A stretch of DNA of 10,357 bases from Candidatus Gallimonas intestinigallinarum (GTDB lineage Bacteria; Bacillota_A; Clostridia; Christensenellales; Borkfalkiaceae): NCBI GenBank assembly GCA_019116405.1, contig DXBS01000072.1, positions 1-10,357 of the forward strand, in the 5' to 3' direction. The position numbers were made by a program, and so were the translations under genes. Of the stretch, positions 1-6,916 are shown one piece after another; within the stretch, counting starts at the first letter, position 1; every line of letters starts with the position of its first letter. A model generated the notes under the pieces. That model did not search any database and was not told where the DNA came from. It saw only the letters and a list, made by a program, of their open reading frames with translations.

Positions 1-296
1 CTCTCCGAGAGCGCGGAGAACACCGCCTCCGAATTGACGCCGCTCTCCTTGTCCGCAACGATGACGTTGTCGTCCTCATAGAGAACGGCAAAGCCCGTGC
101 GCGCCGCCTGCGCAACGGAGAGATAATAGGCGACCTCGTCCCCCTTCTTGAGCGGGACGTCCGTGCAGACGCGCACGCCGTTGACACGCACGTCGCGGTT
201 TTTGAGCAGCGTCCTGAGACAAAAGGACGCTGCGGCGCAGACGTCATCGGTGAATGCGGAGAGTTTTGTGTCCTCTTTTGCGACATACACTTTCAT
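1..296 (-). CDS. RluA-family pseudouridine synthase with S4 domain, N-terminal part (runs off left edge)
   Basis: About 98 residues are visible, starting MKVYVAKEDTKLSAF. Residues 1-60 read as an S4-type RNA-binding domain (segment LLKNRDVRVNGVRV, then VPLKKGDEVAYY). They are followed by VLYEDDNVIVADKESGV, the usual opening of an RluA/RluD catalytic domain. The catalytic HRLD motif would lie outside the window. The family isomerises uridine to pseudouridine in rRNA or tRNA in the cytoplasm; the target site cannot be told from this fragment. The ATG is supported by GAGGA about 6 nt upstream and by alignment of the S4 domain from residue 1. The start lies inside the feoB 3' end (53-bp overlap), so it is probably co-transcribed with feoAB. 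A second RluA-type gene without S4 is at 5210-5917. Confidence 0.85.
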   Translation of the reverse strand, partial: MKVYVAKEDTKLSAFTDDVCAAASFCLRTLLKNRDVRVNGVRVCTDVPLKKGDEVAYYLSVAQAARTGFAVLYEDDNVIVADKESGVNSEAVFSALSE

Positions 297-2016
297 GGCG
301 GGTCCTCATGAGCAGGAATGCGGCGACGGGCAGGCAAAGCAGAAGCGCGTAGACGATCCCGCCCGTCCACAGAAAATAGGCGAGATAGCACGCGAGCAGG
401 GCGGTGAGCGTCTGCAGAGCGGCGTACAGGACGGCGCGCTTAGCCCCCAGCTCGCGCGCGGATGCGGCGACGGCAGAGACGCAGGGCGAACAGGTCAGCA
501 CGAACACCGCGAGGGCGAACGCGCTCGCGCCTCCGTAAGGAAAGGCGCCGTAGAACATGGCGATCGTTCCCGCGACGTTCTCCTTTGCGATCAGTCCCGA
601 GAGCGCGGCGTAGGCGATGCGCCAGTCCCCCATGCCCACGGGCGCGAACAGCCACTTCAGCCCCGTACAGACGGAGGCAAGCATACTGTCCTCCACGTCG
701 CAGGGACGGAAGTCCCAGCCAAAGCCGGAGAACAGCCAGCTCGCCGCAAAAAAGACGAGGATGACCGTCGCCGTCTTTATTATAAACTGTTTGATCTGAA
801 AGAGCAAGGCTTTGAGGACAAAATCTGCTCCGGGAACTTGCAGCGGCGCGAGTTCCAGCAAAAAGGGCGCGCGCGACCCGCGGCTCGTGAGTACGGCGAC
901 GAGCAGCGCAATTCCCACCCCCAGTGCGTACAGGAGCAGCACGGCGAGGAAGGGATTGTCAAAAAAGGACGCGGCGAGCGTGAGATAGACGGGCAGTTTT
1001 GCGCTGCACGAGATATAGGGCAGGCACAAAATGGTGCGGCGCTGGACGCGCCTGTCGTCCAGCCCGCGCGTGGAGAGAATGGCGGCGGCGGTACAGCCGA
1101 ACCCCATGACGAGGGAGAAGACCGCTCTGCCGTTGAGCCCGACTTTGGCAAAGACGCCGTCCGTCAGCGCGGCGAGGCGGGAGAGGAAGCCGCTCTCCTC
1201 CAGCACGATGAGAAAGAAAAAGAGAAGTGCGATCTGCGGCAGGAATCCTAACACCGTCCCAAGACCAGCCAGCAGCGCGTCGATGACAAAGCTGCGCACA
1301 ACTGCCGAGGGAATGGCAGCCGCGCAGCCACCGAGTACATCGACAAAGAGATGCTCGATTGCGCCTTTGAGGAAATCGCCGAGGCACCCGGGCGCGAAGG
1401 TCACATAGAACGCTGCGGCGAGCAAGATCGCAAAAAAAGGCAGCGCGAATGCGCCGTTCATGAGCAGCGCATCCGGCCGCCCGAGATCCTCCCGCTCCGC
1501 CGCCCAGACGCCGTCCAGGGAAATGTTGCGCTCTGCAAGCGGCTGCGCCGAAAAGACGCGCCCCGCGTCCTGCAAGAGTTCGCGCTTTTTCCCCTCGGCA
1601 AAGAAAACGGGGCAGCCCAGCCACCGCGCGAGCGCCGCGCTGTCCACCCTGCCGCCCCGCCGTTCAAAGGCGCGCCGCTTGGTCAGAACGAGCGCCGTTT
1701 TGCGCCCCTTGCACAGCGCAAACAGGAGCGGAAGCGTGCGCGGCAGAGAGGCACACTCCGCAACAAAGAGCGCGGCAGCGTCCCTATTTTCGTCGAGATA
1801 GGCGCGCGTCAGGCGCTCCTCCATGCTCCTGCCCTGCGGCGTGTAGATGCCGGGCAGATCGACGACCGTCACCTGCCCTCCCGCCAGGCTTGCCCGTCCC
1901 TCCAGCGCGCCCACCGTGACGCCGTGCCAGTTCCCCACCCGCGCGTGCCCGCCCGTCAGGCGGTTATACAGCGTGCTCTTGCCCGCGTTGGGGTTGCCGA
2001 CAAGCAGCAATTTCAC
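244..2016 (-). CDS. feoB: Ferrous iron transport protein B (FeoB), short and divergent in its G domain
   Basis: 590 residues; an inner-membrane Fe(II) transporter with an N-terminal GTPase-like domain. Seen: P-loop GNPNAGKS at 7-14, switch I NWHGVTV at 29-35, DLPG at 53-56. The membrane part runs from about residue 188, with the conserved stretches LPQIALLFFFLIVLEESGF, GFGCTAAAILSTR (305-317), LPYISCSAKLPVY (332-344) and GLIAKENVAGT (474-484). Odd points: the G4 NxxD position reads TKRR (112-115), the G5 region has no clear SA motif, and the usual 80-100 residue helical domain is cut to about 40 residues. FeoB is normally longer (roughly 650-770 aa). The start is GTG, overlapping the feoA TGA as GTGA with GAGGTGA just upstream, so translation is coupled. 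Residues 571-590 form a basic tail overlapping the next gene. Family assignment is firm; nucleotide specificity is open. Confidence 0.95.
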   Translation of the reverse strand: MKLLLVGNPNAGKSTLYNRLTGGHARVGNWHGVTVGALEGRASLAGGQVTVVDLPGIYTPQGRSMEERLTRAYLDENRDAAALFVAECASLPRTLPLLFALCKGRKTALVLTKRRAFERRGGRVDSAALARWLGCPVFFAEGKKRELLQDAGRVFSAQPLAERNISLDGVWAAEREDLGRPDALLMNGAFALPFFAILLAAAFYVTFAPGCLGDFLKGAIEHLFVDVLGGCAAAIPSAVVRSFVIDALLAGLGTVLGFLPQIALLFFFLIVLEESGFLSRLAALTDGVFAKVGLNGRAVFSLVMGFGCTAAAILSTRGLDDRRVQRRTILCLPYISCSAKLPVYLTLAASFFDNPFLAVLLLYALGVGIALLVAVLTSRGSRAPFLLELAPLQVPGADFVLKALLFQIKQFIIKTATVILVFFAASWLFSGFGWDFRPCDVEDSMLASVCTGLKWLFAPVGMGDWRIAYAALSGLIAKENVAGTIAMFYGAFPYGGASAFALAVFVLTCSPCVSAVAASARELGAKRAVLYAALQTLTALLACYLAYFLWTGGIVYALLLCLPVAAFLLMRTRHESVCRKRGHKTLRIHR

Positions 2017-2234
2017 GCCATCACCTCGATCGCACCGGCGAGTTCCGCGCCCAGAGCGATGGTCGCAGAGGGCGTGCGGACGTACCAGACTTTTTTGCGG
2101 GCGGAGACTTTGAGGACAAAAAGCTGTGCGCCCGTGCGGACGCCGAGGACACTGAGCCGGTCAAGAAGTGTTCGCTCAGCTGTGACGCGGGCGACTGCAA
2201 CGCGTGCCCCGCGCTTTGTTTGAGACAATGTCAT
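2013..2234 (-). CDS. feoA: FeoA, small SH3-like partner of FeoB
   Basis: 73 residues from MTLSQTKRGARV to AIEVMA. It has the FeoA pattern: a short N-terminal strand, then LLDRLSVLGVRTGAQLFV and a closing IALGAELAGAIEV. FeoA is a cytoplasmic SH3-like protein needed for FeoB-mediated ferrous iron uptake. It directly precedes feoB with a GTGA start/stop overlap. I chose the ATG at 2234 because the family begins at this residue. A TTG at 2261, in frame, would add nine residues and has an AGGGG upstream, but it lies in the loop of a terminator hairpin. The chosen ATG has no Shine-Dalgarno site and lies 7 nt after the terminator U-run, which is unusual. No convincing promoter for the pair was found between the terminator and the start. 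Confidence 0.88.
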   Translation of the reverse strand: MTLSQTKRGARVAVARVTAERTLLDRLSVLGVRTGAQLFVLKVSARKKVWYVRTPSATIALGAELAGAIEVMA

Positions 2235-2240
2235 ACATAT

Positions 2241-2280
2241 AAAAAATGCGGAAAGAGACAATTTTATGTCCCCTTCCGCA
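2241..2280 (-). terminator. Intrinsic terminator after the DUF378 gene, abutting feoA
   Basis: On the minus strand a 14-bp stem (arms 2267-2280 and 2247-2260, with two G-U pairs) closes a 6-nt loop and is followed by six T (2246-2241). The wobble pairs become mismatches on the plus strand, so it is built for minus-strand RNA. It starts 16 nt after the DUF378 stop. Because feoA begins 7 nt beyond the U-run, it may also act as an attenuator in the feoAB leader (inference). Confidence 0.85.
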
Positions 2281-2295
2281 TCTGCTTTTGTTCTT

Positions 2296-2541
2296 TTACG
2301 CTTCCTTGACGGTGCGTGCCTCGCGGTTGCCCTGCAACTTGAGCATCCCGTTGGTGATGAACGGCGAGATGATCAGCCAGATCGCCGCCGCCGCGATCAG
2401 GCAATAGACGATGATCGAACCCACGCTGCGCGGCCCCATGAAGATCGCGGAGACGAGGTTGAAATCAAAGATGCCGAACAGTCCCCAGTTCACTGCGCCG
2501 AGCAGGACGAGGATATACGACAGGACGTTGAAAAATACCAT
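2296..2541 (-). CDS. DUF378 small membrane protein (YuzA-like)
   Basis: 81 residues. Two hydrophobic helices are visible, about residues 4-24 and 40-62, with the family signature ILVLLGAVNWGLFGIFDFNLV at 10-30, shown here as its key parts ILVLLGA, NWGLFG and FDFNLV. The tail is short and polar (QGNREARTVKEA). DUF378 proteins are integral membrane proteins of unknown function, common in Firmicutes; no reaction can be assigned. The ATG at 2541 is preferred over an in-frame upstream ATG at 2589 because AAGGAGGG lies just upstream and the homologous region begins there. It lies between two terminators, so it is probably a single-gene transcript; I could not identify its promoter with confidence. 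Confidence 0.88.
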   Translation of the reverse strand: MVFFNVLSYILVLLGAVNWGLFGIFDFNLVSAIFMGPRSVGSIIVYCLIAAAAIWLIISPFITNGMLKLQGNREARTVKEA

Positions 2542-2642
2542 GCTTCCCTCCTTGTTCGCAGTGTGTGCGGTGTGGACGCAATTATGCACGGCATCGAGTG
2601 CTTGTACGTCCCGCTTTTCCCTTTGCGCGCGGTGTCATATGC

Positions 2643-2673
2643 GAAAACCGCTCCGCCGAAATGGCGGAGCGGT
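2643..2673 (-). terminator. Intrinsic terminator of the surface-protein gene
   Basis: A perfect 11-bp GC-rich stem (ACCGCTCCGCC paired with GGCGGAGCGGT; plus-strand arms 2647-2657 and 2663-2673) with a 5-nt loop, followed on the minus strand by TTTTCGC. It begins 15 nt past the stop codon of the gene ending at 2688. Confidence 0.88.
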
Positions 2674-2687
2674 CATAGGTTTTCAGA

Positions 2688-5072
2688 TCAGTCCTTCTTG
2701 GACTTCTTCTTGCCCTTGAGCTTTTCAATGTCCACTTCCTCGACTTTCTTGTCCGAAGGCTTGATGACGCACAGCACGATGATCGCGATGAGCAGCACGC
2801 CCGAGATCGCGAACAGCACGACGGACGCCGTGTTATTCTGCAGCCACTCGGAGACGCCGGGAATGATATCCACGGGGTTTCTCACTTCGATCGCCATGTA
2901 CGAGCTGACCGTCGCACCCGTCGTCTCAGTCACGGTGAGATTGACGAGATAGATGCCCGAACGCTGGGGCGTGAAGGAGAGCGAGGAATCGGGGTTCCAA
3001 TGATACGCATTATCGGTATCATCCCACTCGTCATCGTCCTCGGTGACGTCGCTGTTGTAGACGTTGATCTCGACGACGGCGTTTGCATAGGGCGCATTTT
3101 CAGCAAAGAACAGCTCGTATGCTCTGTCCACGCAATCCTCATAGGTGAACCCTGCCTGACCGTCCGTGAGCTGATCGTCCGCAAGCCTGTCCTCATCGAT
3201 ATAGTAGAGCGTGTAGTCGGACGCGTAGCCCTCCAGCGCGATGACCTCGAAATCATCGATGGAGTAGCTGCGGTCACGGTAGCCATAGTCCTGGGAACCG
3301 GGATCTTCAATGGTTGCGCCGTCATAATCGATGTACGCCGTAAAGGTGGGGATATCTGCAACCAGGAAGTCCTCGCCGTCGTCATCGTAGCCGACATTGG
3401 AGCTGCTGAGGCTGACGAGCTCGCCGTTCCTGTCATACAGCTGCATCGCATTGCCGGAGGAGTCTGTCGCCACGATGCGGAAGGTATAGAGCCCCTCCTG
3501 CGCGACTTCGAAGCGAAGTCCGTTGTAGTCCAGCGTGGAAGTGCTGGAGGGCGAGGAGCCGACTTCCGCCGACTCGTGCCAGTAGTAAATCGTGAAGTCA
3601 AGGTTGCGGTAGTCCGCATAGTCGCTTGCGATAAGCCCGCGCAGCGAGGGAAGATTGAGGTATGCCCCTTCGCCCGCGCCCGCCTCTGCGGCCGCCTCGT
3701 TCACCGCCGTCTGATAGTCCGCAACGGCGCTCTCAAATTCCTCGGTTCTCACGTTCTCGCCGGTTTCCTCATCCGCCGTGAGCCCGACGTAATAGGGCCC
3801 TTCCTTTTCATCCGCCGTGACGATGATGAAGTCCTGGCTGGTCGCATCCTCTCCGTCGGAGGAGGTAAGCGTCTGCACGATGCCGCCCTCCGCAGAGGTA
3901 TCTGCGGCATACCAGGTGAGATAGACGTACTCGTTGAGGATATCCGCCTCTTCGCGCTTTCTGTTGTCGTCAAGGCTGAAGCGCACGGAGACATACTCGT
4001 CGGTGACGGTCTCGTTGTCCGCCGTGGGCATGAAGAAGGTCGTCGACGTGGACAGGGTCGCGTACGCGGAATCGGTGCCGGTCGCGCTCTCGTCCGCAAT
4101 CTCATACCCGTTCTCCGTCGCCTTTGCCATATAGTACTGGCGGGTGACCGTGACGGAATCACGGCAGACGTCGATCGCCTCATAGGAGGTGAAGGAGTAG
4201 CGCTGACCGAGCGTGAAGGCATACACATCCTCGCTGACGGCGAGCACGGGCGCGGTATCGTCCTGCACCTTCCCGTCTTCCAACAAAAAGCTCTGCCCAT
4301 TGAGACTTCTCATATAGACGCCCACTTTCGCGTCGCTTGCCGCGTCCTCAGGCATGGTCATGCTGAAGGTGATGGGCGTGTTGGGCGAAGAGGACGAGGT
4401 GGAACGGTACTCGGCATAGTTGCCGCCGATGTTGGTGAGCGCCCCCTCTACCGTCGTCCCGCCGCAGGTGATGCTGACGGCGAATTCGCCGATATTGACG
4501 CCCTCTGCAAAGGAGATGGAAATCTCTGCCGTCTCCCCGGTCGCAAGATCGCTCCAGGTGAGCTCGTCGTTTTCCGCATCGCGGTGATCTGCGTCTTTGA
4601 TCGCGACCTGCAGTGTAGTATCCGACATGCGGAAGACGATATCGTTGACCGCCTTCTCTTCCTCGGTGACGCTCTCCTCTGCACTCTCGAAGGAGATGGT
4701 GAACGTCTCGAAATCGAGCGAAGGAAGGGTGAATTCCATGGAGAAATAGTTTGCCTTTCCGGGATTGGCGAGCGTGCTGTCCGCCTCGGTATCCGCGGTA
4801 AACCACTTATACGCGAGATCGCGGCGGAAATAGACTCTGCCGCCGTCACGGAAGGTGAACTCAATGTAGCTCTCATCCCCTTCGGACGCGCCGACTGTCC
4901 CCGCGACGCCGCCCGATGCAAAGATCGAGCTGGGCGAATAATCGACAGGCGTGATCTCTGCCGATGCCGGCATGCGTCCCGTAAAAGTCGCCCCAAACGC
5001 AGCTGCAAGCGTGATGAGCAGCGCGGCGATCAGGGAGACGATTGCAACGAAATGTACTTTGACCTTATTCAT
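2688..5072 (-). CDS. Large membrane-anchored surface protein with Ig-like segments
   Basis: 794 residues, no named family recognised. Residues 1 to about 38 are a signal peptide (MNKVK, a long hydrophobic stretch, then PASA-EI as a likely cleavage site). The ectodomain is highly acidic and rich in beta-strand-like sequence. Segments starting DDTAPVLAVSEDVYAF and containing GLYTFRIVATDSSGN and SGIYLVNLTVTETTG resemble bacterial Ig-like or DUF5011-type folds. A single transmembrane helix lies at about 750-771 (VVLFAISGVLLIAIIVL), followed by a basic cytoplasmic tail ending KGKKKSKKD. There is no LPxTG motif, so it is held by the helix rather than by sortase. The start has GGAG 7 nt upstream. 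It has its own promoter and terminator. Adhesion or an envelope structural role is plausible but unproven. Confidence 0.9.
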   Translation of the reverse strand: MNKVKVHFVAIVSLIAALLITLAAAFGATFTGRMPASAEITPVDYSPSSIFASGGVAGTVGASEGDESYIEFTFRDGGRVYFRRDLAYKWFTADTEADSTLANPGKANYFSMEFTLPSLDFETFTISFESAEESVTEEEKAVNDIVFRMSDTTLQVAIKDADHRDAENDELTWSDLATGETAEISISFAEGVNIGEFAVSITCGGTTVEGALTNIGGNYAEYRSTSSSSPNTPITFSMTMPEDAASDAKVGVYMRSLNGQSFLLEDGKVQDDTAPVLAVSEDVYAFTLGQRYSFTSYEAIDVCRDSVTVTRQYYMAKATENGYEIADESATGTDSAYATLSTSTTFFMPTADNETVTDEYVSVRFSLDDNRKREEADILNEYVYLTWYAADTSAEGGIVQTLTSSDGEDATSQDFIIVTADEKEGPYYVGLTADEETGENVRTEEFESAVADYQTAVNEAAAEAGAGEGAYLNLPSLRGLIASDYADYRNLDFTIYYWHESAEVGSSPSSTSTLDYNGLRFEVAQEGLYTFRIVATDSSGNAMQLYDRNGELVSLSSSNVGYDDDGEDFLVADIPTFTAYIDYDGATIEDPGSQDYGYRDRSYSIDDFEVIALEGYASDYTLYYIDEDRLADDQLTDGQAGFTYEDCVDRAYELFFAENAPYANAVVEINVYNSDVTEDDDEWDDTDNAYHWNPDSSLSFTPQRSGIYLVNLTVTETTGATVSSYMAIEVRNPVDIIPGVSEWLQNNTASVVLFAISGVLLIAIIVLCVIKPSDKKVEEVDIEKLKGKKKSKKD

Positions 5073-5134
5073 GAAAAAACTCCGATCCTTGGCGCATGCG
5101 CGCCAGAATGCACTATTGTTCGAGTATCTTATAC

Positions 5135-5163
5135 ATTCTACACAAATTTTCCGCTTTCGTCAA
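5135..5163 (-). promoter_or_regulatory. Sigma-A type promoter of the surface-protein gene
   Basis: On the minus strand, -35 TTGACG (5163-5158), 17-bp spacer, -10 TAGAAT (5140-5135), giving a leader of about 55 nt before the ATG at 5072. A small inverted repeat, CCGCTT and AAGCGG (5151-5167), overlaps the -35 box and could be an operator, but it is short and may be chance. No terminator is visible between the upstream RluA gene and this promoter, so some read-through is possible. Confidence 0.78.
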
Positions 5164-5209
5164 GCGGTAAGTGCCTCGCTCTTGCAGGAAAATACAATTT
5201 TCATGCGAT

Positions 5210-5917
5210 TTACACGGGCTTGACGAACTCCGAAAGAGAGAAGAACTTCCACGGCGTCTCCTCGGCGGGCGGCTCGGAGAGAAAGCGCATGCGCTCCTTG
5301 GTGACGGGGTGCGTGAATGCCAGAGAGTACGCCCACAGCGCAAGTCTGCCCTTGATGGCGAACTCGCCGCCGTAGCGCATGTCGCCGTACACGGGATGCG
5401 CGATGCCCGCAAACTGCACGCGGATCTGGTGCGACCTGCCCGTATGCAGCTTGACCTCGGTGAGGGCGAGCCCGCCCCGCTTTTCCAGCACGCGGTAGTC
5501 GAGCGCGGCGTACTTCGCCCCGTCCGTGCCCTCGGTGGACAGATACACCATATTGTTGATGGTGTTCTTTTTGAGGTAGTTGACGAGCTTGCCGCTCTCA
5601 GGACTGGGCGCGCCGTTGAGGACGGTTAAGTACCGCTTTTCAAAGTCGCCCGTCTTCATCTGCTCTGCGAGCCTTCCCGCCGCCTTGCTCGTCTTGGCAA
5701 ACACCATGACGCCGCCCGTGGGGCGATCCAGCCGGTGCACGAGTCCCAGATAGACGTTGCCGGGCTTGTCGTAGGTGCGCTTTAAGTAGTCTTTGAGGAG
5801 ATCGAGAAGGTTTTCGTCCCCGCTCTCGTCGGGACAGGACGCGAGGTTCTGCTCCTTGAGAACGACGAGGATATGATTGTCCTCATATAAAATTTCGGGC
5901 TGATAATTCTCACGCAT
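5210..5917 (-). CDS. RluA-family pseudouridine synthase (short form, no S4 domain)
   Basis: 235 residues. It opens with the family entry ILYEDNHILVVLKEQN (9-24), has the catalytic motif HRLDRPTGG at 61-69 with Asp64 as the expected nucleophile, and later KRYLTVLNG, ALTEVKLHTGRSHQIRVQ and HPVYGDMRYGG, all standard for RluA/RluC-type enzymes. It converts uridine to pseudouridine in an RNA, probably rRNA; the site cannot be told. The length fits family members lacking an S4 domain. The ATG has GGAGGA about 10 nt upstream and overlaps the stop of the preceding methyltransferase by 8 nt (ATGCGTGA), so the two are translationally coupled and may act on the same kind of substrate. Confidence 0.93.
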   Translation of the reverse strand: MRENYQPEILYEDNHILVVLKEQNLASCPDESGDENLLDLLKDYLKRTYDKPGNVYLGLVHRLDRPTGGVMVFAKTSKAAGRLAEQMKTGDFEKRYLTVLNGAPSPESGKLVNYLKKNTINNMVYLSTEGTDGAKYAALDYRVLEKRGGLALTEVKLHTGRSHQIRVQFAGIAHPVYGDMRYGGEFAIKGRLALWAYSLAFTHPVTKERMRFLSEPPAEETPWKFFSLSEFVKPV

Positions 5918-6782
5918 TGGTATAGAGTCCTCCTGCCCCGCAGGGAAGCGGGATGCCTTCTGAGGTCGGCAGCCCCACCTCGTACGCCTCCACTTTCCCG
6001 CCGCGCGCGTTTTCCAGCGTCAGCGTGAGGATATTGGAGAGCACCGTGGGCTGCAGACCCGTCGTATAGCTGTTGATGAGCACAAAGAGCGCGTCTTTTG
6101 CGAGCACCTCGCTGCACATCTGCACGAAGGGAAATAATTCCGTTTCGATCTTCCACATTTCGCCGCCCGGTCCCCTGCCGTAGGAAGGCGGGTCCATGAC
6201 GATGGCGTCGTACCTGTTGCCGCGGCGGATCTCGCGCGCGACAAACTTTTTACAGTCGTCCACGATATAGCGGATGCCGCTCGCAATCCCGGAGAGGCGC
6301 GCATTCTCGCCCGCGCGCTCCACCATGCCCTTGGCGGCGTCCACGTGGGTGACTTCCGCACCCGCCTTTGCGAGCGCGACGCTCGCCCCGCCCGTATAGG
6401 CAAACAGGTTGAGCACCCTGACCTTGCGCCCCCCTTGGACGGCGCGACGGACGATCTCGCCCGTCGTCTCCCAGTTCGCAGCCTGTTCGGGAAACAGCCC
6501 CGTGTGCTTGAATCCCATGGGCATGACCTTGAAGGTGAGGTCCTTGTAGCAGATATTCCACGACTGCGGCAGAGGCTTTTTATATTCCCATGCGCCGCCG
6601 CCCTTTTCGCTGCGGCGGTACACCGCCTCCAGCCCGGGATAGGAGAAGAGGTCGCGCTGCGCATGCCAGATGACCTGCGGGTCGGGCCGCAGCAAAGTGT
6701 GCTCCCCCCAGCGCTCCAGCTTATAGCCGTCGCCCGTGGCGATGACCTCGTAATCTTTCCAACCGTCGGCAATGCGAATCAT
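5910..6782 (-). CDS. Class I SAM-dependent methyltransferase (RlmI/COG1092-like, probable rRNA methyltransferase)
   Basis: 290 residues. The N-terminal part holds the family segment FKHTGLFPEQAANW (91-104). The SAM-binding motif I is VLNLFAYTGGASVALAKAGA (123-142), followed by an acidic residue at the end of beta-2 (D148), and the active-site motif DPPSYGRG at 197-204. This combination is typical of RlmI/RlmK-like RNA methyltransferases and of their uncharacterised Firmicutes relatives; the target base is unknown. The frame stays open upstream to 6908, but that extension (for example RRKKCKGRAF) is encoded by the terminator and promoter of the region and matches no protein family, so I chose the ATG at 6782. 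No Shine-Dalgarno site precedes it and the -10 box is only 6 nt upstream, implying a leaderless mRNA. It overlaps the downstream RluA gene by 8 nt. Confidence 0.88.
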   Translation of the reverse strand: MIRIADGWKDYEVIATGDGYKLERWGEHTLLRPDPQVIWHAQRDLFSYPGLEAVYRRSEKGGGAWEYKKPLPQSWNICYKDLTFKVMPMGFKHTGLFPEQAANWETTGEIVRRAVQGGRKVRVLNLFAYTGGASVALAKAGAEVTHVDAAKGMVERAGENARLSGIASGIRYIVDDCKKFVAREIRRGNRYDAIVMDPPSYGRGPGGEMWKIETELFPFVQMCSEVLAKDALFVLINSYTTGLQPTVLSNILTLTLENARGGKVEAYEVGLPTSEGIPLPCGAGGLYTNA

Positions 6783-6788
6783 AGGGAT

Positions 6789-6817
6789 ATTATAGTAAAA
6801 ATTGCGGATTTTGTAAA
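6789..6817 (-). promoter_or_regulatory. Sigma-A promoter of the methyltransferase-RluA operon
   Basis: On the minus strand, -35 TTTACA (6817-6812), 17-bp spacer, perfect -10 TATAAT (6794-6789). The expected transcription start, 6-8 nt past the -10, falls on or within one base of the ATG at 6782. Confidence 0.82.
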
Positions 6818-6819
6818 GG

Positions 6820-6863
6820 GAAAACGCCCGCCCTTTGCATTTTTTGCGGCGCAAATGGCGGGC
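6820..6863 (-). terminator. Intrinsic terminator of the thioredoxin-like gene
   Basis: On the minus strand a 13-bp stem with one mismatch (plus arms 6851-6863 and 6826-6838), a 12-nt loop, then GTTTTCCC. Its loop and 3' arm contain one copy of a 22-bp sequence that recurs at 7590-7611. Confidence 0.75.
6830..6851. repeat. 22-bp exact repeat, copy 1
   Basis: Identical over 22 bp to 7590-7611, in the same orientation (core TTTGCATTTTTTGCGG on the plus strand). This copy forms the loop and one arm of the terminator behind the thioredoxin-like gene. Confidence 0.85.
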
Positions 6864-6873
6864 TGACGTAATT

Positions 6874-6901
6874 GCGGCGTGCTCTGCACCGGGCACGCCG
6901 C
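6874..6901 (-). other. GC-rich hairpin preceding the terminator
   Basis: A perfect 9-bp stem, GCGGCGTGC paired with GCACGCCGC, around a 10-nt loop, starting 15 nt after the thioredoxin-like gene's stop. It lacks a T-run of its own, so it may stabilise the mRNA 3' end ahead of the true terminator at 6820-6863. Confidence 0.6.
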
Positions 6902-6916
6902 ATATCATTGTCCCGT

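Noticed and set aside
148..2223. Long plus-strand open frames (367 and 290 residues) across feoB
   Set aside because: They are antisense to a clear feoB, very rich in Arg, Gly and Glu, and match no domain.
5151..5167. CCGCTT/AAGCGG hairpin as terminator of the RluA gene
   Set aside because: The stem is only 6 bp and is followed by AAAATTTG rather than a T-run; it overlaps the next gene's -35 box.
3000..5375. 791-residue open frame on the plus strand, antisense to the surface-protein gene
   Set aside because: It is an antisense shadow in GC-rich sequence: no Shine-Dalgarno site, no family resemblance, and it runs through the surface gene's promoter and into the RluA gene.
6783..6908. Upstream extension of the methyltransferase to a start at 6908
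   Set aside because: The extra 42 codons are made from terminator and promoter sequence and do not resemble the family's N terminus.
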